From: CAZLQG01 sp964561655
Lineage (GTDB): Bacteria > Patescibacteriota > Doudnabacteria > UBA920
Length of the DNA: 10,303 nucleotides
Assembly (NCBI GenBank): GCA_964561655.1
Contig: CAZLQG010000026.1
Coordinates: forward strand, 1 to 10,303
Direction of reading: 5' to 3'
Positions 4,632-10,303 of this stretch are shown here, in pieces. Both the position numbers and the translations under genes were made by a program. The stretch's first letter is position 1. Each line of letters opens with the position of its first letter. The notes under the pieces are model-generated. The model was not told the DNA's origin. It saw nothing but the letters and a program-made list of their open reading frames with translations, and made no database searches.

Positions 4632-5274
4632 AATTTTAAAATTCGCCCTCGGCCTAGCGGCCTTTTCCATGCTGGCGCCCGCCGCGGTCGCGGCCCAAAG
4701 AGCGCCGGCGGAAAGAGACGCACAGAACCAGAATACGCAAAACGAAAATCCGGTACAAAATNNNNNNNNNNNNNNNNNNNNNNNNNNNNNNNNNNNNNNN
4801 NNNNNNNNNNNNNNNNNNNNNNNNNNNNNNNNNNNNNNNNNNNNNNNNNNNNNNNNNNNNNATTTTGTGGACACGATACACCAGGCTATCCAAACCAGGA
4901 AAGCGGCCGTTGACGCCGCGGTGAAAACCTTTAGAAACGGGATTGATACGCTCGCACAAAAAAGACAACAGGAACAGGAAGCTGCCATAAATGCTTTTAA
5001 AACCGCAACACAGGCTGCCATTAACAAAGCCAAAGCCGCCTGCGCAGCCGGCGAAGACGCCGCAACTATTAAGCAAACATTTTTGTCCGAAATGGAAGCC
5101 GCCAAAAACGTTTTGCAGGAAGCAAGAAAAAACCTTGAAGACGACAAAGCGGAAATGGAAGCGTTAAAAACCACAAGGAATAACGCGCTTAAAGCCGCCC
5201 AAGAAACCTTTAGACAAACTATGGAACAAGCAAGGGTTCAGCTTAAAGCCGCGCTTGGATCTACAACTGAATAA
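4615..5274 (+). CDS. Secreted Ala/Lys-rich helical protein, interrupted by N gap
   Basis: Not recognised. The N-terminus has a signal peptide (basic NSKILK, hydrophobic core FALGLAAFSMLAPA, cleavage likely after AVAA). A Gln/Asn-rich linker follows, then the 100-N gap. After the gap comes a long charged helix with Ala at many positions (for example AINAFKTATQAAINKAKAA) and a single Cys in KAACAAG. The coil probably sits outside the membrane. ATG 4615 and ATG 4621 are both possible; 4621 gives the cleaner signal peptide. The two parts are in one frame only if the gap really is 100 bases (or differs by a multiple of three), so fusion of the halves is unproven. The terminator at 5289-5320 follows. 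Confidence 0.65.
   Translation: MPMNSKILKFALGLAAFSMLAPAAVAAQRAPAERDAQNQNTQNENPVQNXXXXXXXXXXXXXXXXXXXXXXXXXXXXXXXXXXFVDTIHQAIQTRKAAVDAAVKTFRNGIDTLAQKRQQEQEAAINAFKTATQAAINKAKAACAAGEDAATIKQTFLSEMEAAKNVLQEARKNLEDDKAEMEALKTTRNNALKAAQETFRQTMEQARVQLKAALGSTTE
4762..4861. other. Assembly gap of 100 N
   Basis: Exactly 100 unknown bases, the usual placeholder for a scaffold join of unknown size. It falls within the helical secreted protein, so the missing sequence may be low-complexity or repeated coding sequence that broke the assembly. Confidence 0.97.
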
Positions 5275-5288
5275 ACATCATTCTTATT

Positions 5289-5320
5289 AAAAAAACTTCC
5301 CCGCTTGGAGGAGTTTTTTT
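5289..5320. terminator. Bidirectional terminator between convergent genes
   Basis: Seven A (5289-5295), then CTTCCCC, loop GCTT, GGAGGAG, and seven T (5314-5320). The stem has one G-U and one C-A mismatch. It works on both strands. The stop codon of the minus-strand YvlD-like gene (5319-5321) lies inside the T-run. Confidence 0.85.
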
Positions 5321-5696
5321 ATTGATGATAAATTATCGTTTGGTCCGGTGAAATGTAAGTTTTAGACTTCATAAACTTCTTTGCCAACATGGAAACTATT
5401 GTAACAATCAGCGCGCCAAAAAAAGCCGGACCGAATCCATCCACGTTAAATCCTTTTATAAAGCTTGCTGCCCAAAATACTATTCCGTTTACAATCAACA
5501 AAAAGAATCCGAATGTGACAATACTAAACGGAAAAGTTAAAATCTTCAAAACTATTCCCAAAGTTGCATTTAAAATTCCAAGGATAATTGCTACAAGTAC
5601 CGCTGTCCAAAAACCGGCCACGGAAAGCCCGGGCACAATGTTCGCGGCCAGCATTACCGCAAGCGCGTTGATGATAATACGAAATAATAAAAACAT
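5319..5696 (-). CDS. YvlD / phage holin family 4-type membrane protein
   Basis: A 125-residue integral membrane protein of the YvlD group (Phage_holin_4_2-like), small four-helix proteins of unclear role found in most bacteria and linked in some to envelope stress. Helices lie at about 3-20, 30-50, 54-80 and 90-105. Family landmarks are visible: NALAVMLAANIVPGLSV near the N-terminus, LGILNATLG after helix 2, LTFPFSIVTFGFFLLIVNG, and the repeated GFNVDGFGPAFFGAL. The last 20 residues are polar. Despite the family name it is a normal cellular gene, and no phage genes are nearby. ATG 5696 follows an extended -10 (5714-5706) by only 9 nt. Confidence 0.85.
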   Translation of the reverse strand: MFLLFRIIINALAVMLAANIVPGLSVAGFWTAVLVAIILGILNATLGIVLKILTFPFSIVTFGFFLLIVNGIVFWAASFIKGFNVDGFGPAFFGALIVTIVSMLAKKFMKSKTYISPDQTIIYHQ

Positions 5697-5705
5697 AACC
5701 CATTC

Positions 5706-5714
5706 ATTATAACA
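5706..5714 (-). promoter_or_regulatory. Extended -10 of the YvlD-like gene
   Basis: TGTTATAAT reads on the minus strand from 5714 to 5706. The predicted start near 5699 leaves a leader of only about 3 nt before ATG 5696. There is no clear -35. Confidence 0.6.
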
Positions 5715-5760
5715 TAGGCTTTCAAAATTAATAACTGCCTTTTTAGGCGATTTTTTGCTA

Positions 5761-5769
5761 TGATATAAA
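5761..5769 (+). promoter_or_regulatory. Extended -10 of the GH130-GT operon
   Basis: TGATATAAA, a TGn extended -10 with TATAAA. The start is predicted near 5776 and the leader is about 14 nt, ending in ATCTTTTTT before ATG 5790 with no Shine-Dalgarno. An AT-rich -35 region gives no good match. Confidence 0.5.
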
Positions 5770-5789
5770 AAATAATAATTATCTTTTTT

Positions 5790-6821
5790 ATGCTAAAAAT
5801 TGAAGATTTGGGGGTTATTTTAGAAAAGACCGAGTCAGACTTTGAAAACCAAGCGGTATTAAATCCGACCTGTCTGCTGAAAGACGGCATTGTGCATATG
5901 TTTTACCGCGCGGTCAGGGAAAAAAATTACTCCAGCATAGGATATTGCCAGCTGAAAAACCAAAAAGTGATATCGCGACTTAACCGTCCCTTATTGGAAC
6001 CCGAATTTTTTTTTGAACGGCACGGGATGGAAGATCCAAGAATAGTGCAAGTAGATGATACTTACTACCTTTTCTACACGGCTTATGACGGCAAGGATGT
6101 ACGGGCAGCTTACGCAACTTCCACGGATTTGGTCCATTTTAAAAAACAGGGCTTAATCTGCCCCACAATAAAATACCGCGAAGCAATAAAAATCCTCAGC
6201 GACTCTAAGCTACCGGATCGGTATTTTTGGTATGAAACCCATTACGAACAGACCATCGGACCTGGCGTGTTATTGTGGGAAAAAGATGTTTTTCTTTTTC
6301 CCAAAAAGTTCAATGGAAATTTTTTGCTGGCTCACCGCATTATGCCGGGCATCCAACTAATTTCCTTTAAAGACTTTTCCGACTTGACGATAGAATATTG
6401 GAAAGAACACTTACGGAATATTTCCGAACATATTTTAATGAACCCCCAGTTTTGGTTTGAAAGCCGAAAAATTGGCGGCGGCTGTGTGCCCATAGAAACA
6501 CCTCAAGGCTGGCTGTTTATTTACCATGGCGTAGAGGACCACAAAAACGGACGCATTTACCATGCGGCCGCGGCCTTGCTGGATTTACAAAACCCCACTA
6601 AAATAATTGGCCGTCTGCCCCAACCCTTATTTTCGCCCAGCGATACCCTGGAAAAGGACGGAAACACGAAAAACGTAGTCTTTCCCACCGGAGCAATAGT
6701 GGAAAACGGCAAAATTTACATTTTTTACGGCGCGGCCGACACCCGTATTATGGCCAAAGCCATAAATCTAAACGAACTGATTAAAGAACTAATAGAACAT
6801 CCGCCCGACAAAAACCTATGA
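5790..6821 (+). CDS. GH130 family beta-mannoside phosphorylase-like protein
   Basis: Glycoside hydrolase family 130 contains five-bladed beta-propeller enzymes that cleave (or in reverse form) beta-mannosidic bonds with inorganic phosphate, releasing mannose 1-phosphate. The family signature GMEDPR (79-84) is intact, with Asp82 at the place of the general acid. Other blade motifs are NPTCLLKDGIVHMFYRA (25-41), LAHRI (180-184), KIGGGCVPIETPQGWLFIYHGV (227-248), and NVVFPTGAI with FYGAADT (295-318). The length of 343 residues is normal. No signal peptide is present, so it acts in the cytosol. The last four bases (ATGA) overlap the glycosyltransferase start, so the two are translated together. 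The exact linkage, and whether it breaks or builds a glycan, cannot be read from sequence. Confidence 0.9.
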   Translation: MLKIEDLGVILEKTESDFENQAVLNPTCLLKDGIVHMFYRAVREKNYSSIGYCQLKNQKVISRLNRPLLEPEFFFERHGMEDPRIVQVDDTYYLFYTAYDGKDVRAAYATSTDLVHFKKQGLICPTIKYREAIKILSDSKLPDRYFWYETHYEQTIGPGVLLWEKDVFLFPKKFNGNFLLAHRIMPGIQLISFKDFSDLTIEYWKEHLRNISEHILMNPQFWFESRKIGGGCVPIETPQGWLFIYHGVEDHKNGRIYHAAAALLDLQNPTKIIGRLPQPLFSPSDTLEKDGNTKNVVFPTGAIVENGKIYIFYGAADTRIMAKAINLNELIKELIEHPPDKNL

Positions 6822-9040
6822 CTACCGAAAAGAATCCCTGTTGGATTGTTTACCTGTCTACCTTCCCGCCCCTGCAATGCGGCATTGCCAGTTTCATGCA
6901 AAATCTCATTCAGGGCTTTGACAGCCTATTTTCGGAATTTGTGGTATCAAAAATTATTGCCATAAATCCCGACTCGGTCAGCAATTTTTACTACCCGAGC
7001 AGCGTCATTTTTCAAGTTGATAAAAATAACCCCAAGCATTTTGCGCTTGCGGCTAAAAAAATTAATCGGTTGCCGCAGGTAAAGCTGGTAGTGATTCAGC
7101 ATGAATTCGGACTTTTTGGCGGCGTATATAGAGACAACCTGAAATATTTCTTAAAGGCATTGAAAAAACCGGTAGTCACCATACTCCACACCGTTCTCCC
7201 CCGTCCGCCTAAAAGAATGAAGAAAGTAATGGCTTACATTTTAAAAAAATCGGCCGTTGCGGTAGTAATGACCCCTCTGTCAAAAAAAATTCTAGAAACC
7301 GATTACCGGCATAAAAAAGAAAATATCCAAATTATTCCTCATGGAATTCACCAAGTGGAATACAGCGACAACCGCAAATACAAAAATTCCCTGGGTTTTA
7401 AAAATAAAATTTTGATTTCCACTTTTGGGCTACTCGGTCCCAGTAAGGGCTTGGAATATGTGCTTAGGGCTTTACCGCCAGTGGTAAAAAAATTTCCCCA
7501 GGTCCGTTATTTGATTTTGGGCGTAACTCACCCGGAAATAGTAAAACGGAAAGGCGAAAAATATCGTAATTTTCTTGTAAAAAAAATTAATAATTTGGGA
7601 CTGGAAAATTACGTCAGTTTTTATAATAAATACTTTGAATATAAAGAGCTGCTGAATTTCTTAAAAGCAACTGATATTTATATTTCCGGCTCTCTGAATC
7701 CCAACCAAGCGGTCAGCGGAACCCTGTCTTACGCCCTGGGCATTGGCCGCCCTGTAATTTCGACCGCCTTTGCCCAAGCTAGGCAGGACGTTACCAAAGA
7801 GGTAGGACTGCTAGTGGATTTTAAAAAGCCAAAACAGTATACCCAAGCTCTTTTAAAACTTTTAAGCGATGATAAATTGCGCGACAAACTTGGAATAAAC
7901 GCCTACTTCCGAACACGCCATATGACTTGGCGCAATGTGGCCTTGTCCTATATGAAAATCTACTCCCAAATAGTTCCGAAACTTGCGGTAAAAGACCGGC
8001 ATCTGCCAAACATCAAACTTACCCATCTGGCCAGATTAACCGACAACATCGGCATTTTTCAGTTTGCCCAACTCCACACTCCCAACCCTGCTTATGGCTA
8101 CACTTTAGACGACAACGCGCGGGCATTACTGGCAACCGCCACATATTTTAACAAAATAGGCAAACCGAACGCGTTGAAACTCGCAAAGACGTATTTAAAA
8201 TTTATTGAGACATCTCTAACTAAAAAAGGGGCTTTCCATAATTATTTCAACCGCAACAAAAGTTTAAATCTTGAAGCCAACAGCAAAGACAGCCTGGAGG
8301 ATGCCAATGCCAGGACTCTCTACGTATTGGCTAAAACTTTAACTTTTAAAAAATTGCCGCAGTACATAAAAAATAAAATTTATCTGATATACCAAAAAGG
8401 GTCCCAAACCCCGCTTGAATTCAACCATCCCCGTTCCATAGCTTTCTGCATTATCGGCCTTTGCCATTTATATCAGTTGAAAAAAAATGCGAGGCTAAAA
8501 AGCCTCATTCATCGATATTGCAAAAAATTAACCGCGATGTACCGGCTCAACCGCTCCCCCAAATGGGAATGGTTTGAGGAAAAATTAACCTATTCCAATT
8601 CCATACTGTCCGAAGCGTTGTTGGAAGGTTTTAGGGCAACGGGAAAAAATGAATATTATCTTACGGGCAAAAAAACCTTGGATTTTTTAATCAACAAAAC
8701 CTTTTGCAAGGATTATTATGTTTCCATAGGACAAAACGGCTGGTATACAAAATTTGGCCAAAGGGCATATTATGACCAGCAACCCGAAGACACGGCCGCC
8801 ATGGTACAAACGTTAAAAAAGATGTATTTGCTGTCCGGCTGCAAAAAATATCAAAGACTTATGTACCGGGCTTTCTATTGGTTTCTAGGAGAGAACAGCT
8901 TGGGCCAAGTTGTTTATGACTGCCTTACGGGAGGGTGCTACGACGGTCTCGGGGAACACCATGTCAATTTAAATCAGGGGGCAGAATCTACCATTTCTTA
9001 CCTGCTCGCTAGATTGTCTTTAGAACCGGATTCCCTTTGA
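6818..9040 (+). CDS. GT4-like glycosyltransferase fused to helical glycosidase-like domain
   Basis: A two-domain protein of 740 residues. Residues 10-390 form a GT-B glycosyltransferase of the GT4 type: the N-domain opens with STFPPLQCGIASFMQNL, and the C-domain has ILISTFGLLGPSKGLEYVLRA and ALGIGRPVIST. The usual E-x7-E motif is replaced by Gln297 and Tyr305 in NPNQAVSGTLSYA. I recall this SGTL-Y-A form from transferases found beside GH130. Residues 400-735 form an all-helical domain with GYTLDDNARAL (427-437), DSLEDANART (491-500), KWEWFEEKLTYSNS (582-595), YDQQPEDTAAM (652-662) and CYDGLGEHHVN (707-717). The spacing looks like an (alpha/alpha)6 barrel, with several possible acid residues. 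There is no signal peptide. It is coupled by ATGA to GH130 and terminated at 9151-9171. The likely role is building or trimming a mannose-type glycan. Confidence 0.85.
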   Translation: MTTEKNPCWIVYLSTFPPLQCGIASFMQNLIQGFDSLFSEFVVSKIIAINPDSVSNFYYPSSVIFQVDKNNPKHFALAAKKINRLPQVKLVVIQHEFGLFGGVYRDNLKYFLKALKKPVVTILHTVLPRPPKRMKKVMAYILKKSAVAVVMTPLSKKILETDYRHKKENIQIIPHGIHQVEYSDNRKYKNSLGFKNKILISTFGLLGPSKGLEYVLRALPPVVKKFPQVRYLILGVTHPEIVKRKGEKYRNFLVKKINNLGLENYVSFYNKYFEYKELLNFLKATDIYISGSLNPNQAVSGTLSYALGIGRPVISTAFAQARQDVTKEVGLLVDFKKPKQYTQALLKLLSDDKLRDKLGINAYFRTRHMTWRNVALSYMKIYSQIVPKLAVKDRHLPNIKLTHLARLTDNIGIFQFAQLHTPNPAYGYTLDDNARALLATATYFNKIGKPNALKLAKTYLKFIETSLTKKGAFHNYFNRNKSLNLEANSKDSLEDANARTLYVLAKTLTFKKLPQYIKNKIYLIYQKGSQTPLEFNHPRSIAFCIIGLCHLYQLKKNARLKSLIHRYCKKLTAMYRLNRSPKWEWFEEKLTYSNSILSEALLEGFRATGKNEYYLTGKKTLDFLINKTFCKDYYVSIGQNGWYTKFGQRAYYDQQPEDTAAMVQTLKKMYLLSGCKKYQRLMYRAFYWFLGENSLGQVVYDCLTGGCYDGLGEHHVNLNQGAESTISYLLARLSLEPDSL

Positions 9041-9089
9041 CTTCCTTATTCTTTCCAGTTATAATTCCTGTGCAATTTAATAATAATTG

Positions 9090-9130
9090 ATTGTCTGACA
9101 CCTTTCGACAAACTTAAGGTCTATGACAAT
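9090..9130. repeat. Decayed palindromic repeat after the GT operon
   Basis: ATTGTC (9090-9095) pairs with GACAAT (9125-9130), and ACCTT (9100-9104) pairs with AAGGT (9116-9120). The core CCTTTCGACAAACTTAAGG (9101-9119) matches the palindrome CCCTTCGACAAGCTCAGGG at 15 of 19 positions. That is the reverse form of the repeat seen inside the recombinase gene at 703-722. Confidence 0.5.
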
Positions 9131-9150
9131 AATCGGTAATGTTTGAATAG

Positions 9151-9171
9151 ACTGCCCTTTTGGGCGGTTTT
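9151..9171 (+). terminator. Rho-independent terminator of the GH130-GT operon
   Basis: ACTGCCC (9151-9157), loop TTTT, GGGCGGT (9162-9168) with one G-U pair, followed by TTT and TCTGTT. It lies about 110 bases after the stop at 9040 and just before the next promoter. Confidence 0.8.
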
Positions 9172-9172
9172 C

Positions 9173-9181
9173 TGTTAAAAT
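9173..9181 (+). promoter_or_regulatory. Extended -10 of the CNNM/CBS gene
   Basis: TGTTAAAAT, a TGn extended -10 with TAAAAT. It starts directly behind the terminator hairpin. The predicted start near 9188 gives a leader of about 13 nt. The Shine-Dalgarno is weak (only GGA near 9191). Confidence 0.5.
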
Positions 9182-9200
9182 AACAATATTGGATGCGAAA

Positions 9201-10303
9201 ATGAAACAAACAATTTTTGAAATATTGATAGTTTTAGGCCTGACCTTGTTAAACGGATTTTTTGCCATGAGCGAGATTGCGCTTATTTCCATAAGAAAAT
9301 CCCGAGTGGCCAATTTAGTCAAAAAAGGAAGTAAAAAAGCAAAACTGGTGCAGAGCCTCCAAAATAAACCGGAAGAGATGTTCGCCACCGTGCAAATCGG
9401 CATTTCCCTGGTTACCATCGCGGCATCGGCTTTTGCGGGCGTCAGGCTTGCTTCGGATTTGGCCAATTATCTTTCCAAGCTAAACGTAAATTTTGTATCC
9501 GATTACGCGGGGGAAATAAGCTTTATTTTGGTGGTTGGCGCGGTTTCTTACATTAGCCTCGTAATTGGTGAGCTGGTGCCTAAATCTTTGGGGCTTAGAT
9601 ACGCGGAAAAATTTTCCTTGCTGGCCGCTTACCCTATTTGGCTGCTTTCCAAACTTAGTTTTTGGCTGATTAAACTTTTAAGCTTCTCCACCAACTTGCT
9701 CTTAAAACCGTTTAAAAAATCGGCAAGCTTTAAGGAATCACGTCTAACGGAAGAAGAACTGCGCCTGCTTTTGGAGGAGGGCAAAAAAATCGGAGCCATT
9801 GACAGACACGAACATAATATAATCGAAAACGTATTCCAGTCTTCCGATTTGCCGGTTTCCAAAGTTATGGTCCCGCGCATACGCATTACCGGCTTTAACA
9901 TCAACAATTCCATAACCAAAATTATTCCTGCAGCCATTGAATCAGGCTACTCCCGCCTGCCTATTTATAAGGGCACACTTAATAACGTGGTGGGTGTACT
10001 TTATACCAAAAAACTTTTACCTAGGCTCGGTAGCGATTTAAACAGCCTTAAGCTGGAAGACTTTATGGTGCCCCCCTACTTTGTTCCCGGCACCATGAAA
10101 ATAGACGAAGTCTTAAGGAAATTGCAGCGCAAAAAACTGCATTTGGCAATGGTTACGGACGAACACGGGGAGATTGAAGGACTGGTAACTTTAGAAGACG
10201 CACTGGAGGAAATCGTGGGGGAAATTACTGATGAAACGGACGAAATAGGTAAAATGATTATTAAAAATGATGAAACACTTATAAAGTTAATTAGAGAATC
10301 TAA
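9201..10303 (+). CDS. CNNM/CBS-domain membrane protein (HlyC/CorC type), 3' end outside window
   Basis: Member of the CNNM/DUF21 plus CBS family, linked to magnesium or other divalent cation export; older names are hemolysin-like or CorC. The frame starts at ATG 9201 and remains open at the right edge after 367 codons. Residues 5-27 are the first membrane helix, followed by FFAMSEIALIS, a DUF21 landmark. Further helices lie at about 65-90, 105-125 and 138-165. GELVPK at 123-128 matches the conserved GE-[IL]-VPK motif. Two CBS motifs follow: VSKVMVPR..SGYSRLPIYKG..VVGVLYTKKLL (about 219-273) and EDFMVPPYFVP..HLAMVTDEHGEIEGLVTLEDALEEIVGEI (about 286-342). Such CBS pairs usually bind adenosine nucleotides. 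The C-terminal transporter-associated domain has only begun. The promoter is the extended -10 at 9173-9181. Confidence 0.92.
   Translation, partial: MKQTIFEILIVLGLTLLNGFFAMSEIALISIRKSRVANLVKKGSKKAKLVQSLQNKPEEMFATVQIGISLVTIAASAFAGVRLASDLANYLSKLNVNFVSDYAGEISFILVVGAVSYISLVIGELVPKSLGLRYAEKFSLLAAYPIWLLSKLSFWLIKLLSFSTNLLLKPFKKSASFKESRLTEEELRLLLEEGKKIGAIDRHEHNIIENVFQSSDLPVSKVMVPRIRITGFNINNSITKIIPAAIESGYSRLPIYKGTLNNVVGVLYTKKLLPRLGSDLNSLKLEDFMVPPYFVPGTMKIDEVLRKLQRKKLHLAMVTDEHGEIEGLVTLEDALEEIVGEITDETDEIGKMIIKNDETLIKLIRES

Noticed and set aside
4590..5174. Long minus-strand open frame across the gap
   Set aside because: It is antisense to a gene with a clear signal peptide, includes the N run, and its Ser/Ala/Cys-rich product is typical of a reverse reading of Ala/Lys-rich coding sequence.
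5319..5696. Prophage holin, implying a phage remnant
   Set aside because: YvlD-type proteins share the holin-4 domain name but are ordinary chromosomal membrane proteins; no other phage gene is nearby.
5737..5757. Small hairpin GCCT/AGGC followed by six T
   Set aside because: The stem is only 4 bp and no plus-strand gene lies upstream that would need it; more likely part of the AT-rich promoter region.
1..10303. UGA recoding as glycine, as in some CPR bacteria
   Set aside because: Intact frames end at TGA (6819-6821, 9038-9040) where family lengths are complete, and none contains an internal TGA.

Overview
The window looks like a piece of a Candidate Phyla Radiation (Patescibacteria, probably Parcubacteria-like) metagenome assembly. 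This is an inference. It rests on moderate, AT-leaning base composition, very few Shine-Dalgarno sites, several starts lying right behind a -10 box (leaderless or nearly so), many small envelope proteins of unknown role, and gene families (fused GT4-like transferase next to GH130, YvlD-type membrane protein, CNNM/CBS protein) common in such genomes. TGA is used as a normal stop (6819-6821 and 9038-9040), so the UGA=Gly code of some CPR lineages does not apply. A run of exactly 100 N (4762-4861) marks a scaffold gap.

Layout. 1-986: a tyrosine recombinase (+), open to the left edge, carrying an extra ~33-residue segment that contains a short palindromic repeat. 987-1184: two hairpins, one a bidirectional terminator. 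1185-1361: a 58-residue zinc-ribbon protein (-), the only gene with a strong Shine-Dalgarno. 1362-2180: an arginine tRNA locus on the minus strand with tRNA-Arg(UCU), a broken tRNA copy, and tRNA-Arg(GCG), interleaved with several palindromes; it ends at a terminator at 1616-1641. 2149-2180: two promoters facing each other, almost fully superimposed, one for the tRNAs and one for the following pseudouridine synthase. 2184-2870: RsuA/RluB-type pseudouridine synthase (+), overlapping by 8 nt the end of a cytidine-deaminase-fold protein (2863-3516, -). 3620-4129: a two-helix membrane protein with a perfect acidic heptad coiled coil (-). 4278-5274: a two-gene unit (+) of a membrane-anchored short protein and a secreted Ala/Lys-rich helical protein interrupted by the assembly gap. 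5319-5696: YvlD/phage-holin-4-like membrane protein (-). 5790-9040: a GH130 beta-mannoside phosphorylase-family protein and, with an ATGA overlap, a 740-residue GT4-like glycosyltransferase fused to an alpha-helical glycosidase-like domain. 9201-end: CNNM/CBS (HlyC/CorC) membrane protein, cut by the right edge.

How the genes fit together. The clearest functional pair is 5790-9040, whose translational coupling suggests joint work on a mannose-type glycan. The rest are mostly single genes with their own promoters and terminators, arranged convergently or divergently. The most unusual region is the tRNA-Arg locus: pieces of a further tRNA copy are visible, cut by palindromic elements exactly at the D loop and at the T-stem/acceptor junction, and the intact tRNA-Arg(GCG) is enclosed by ~26-bp inverted repeats that would pair its leader with its trailer.
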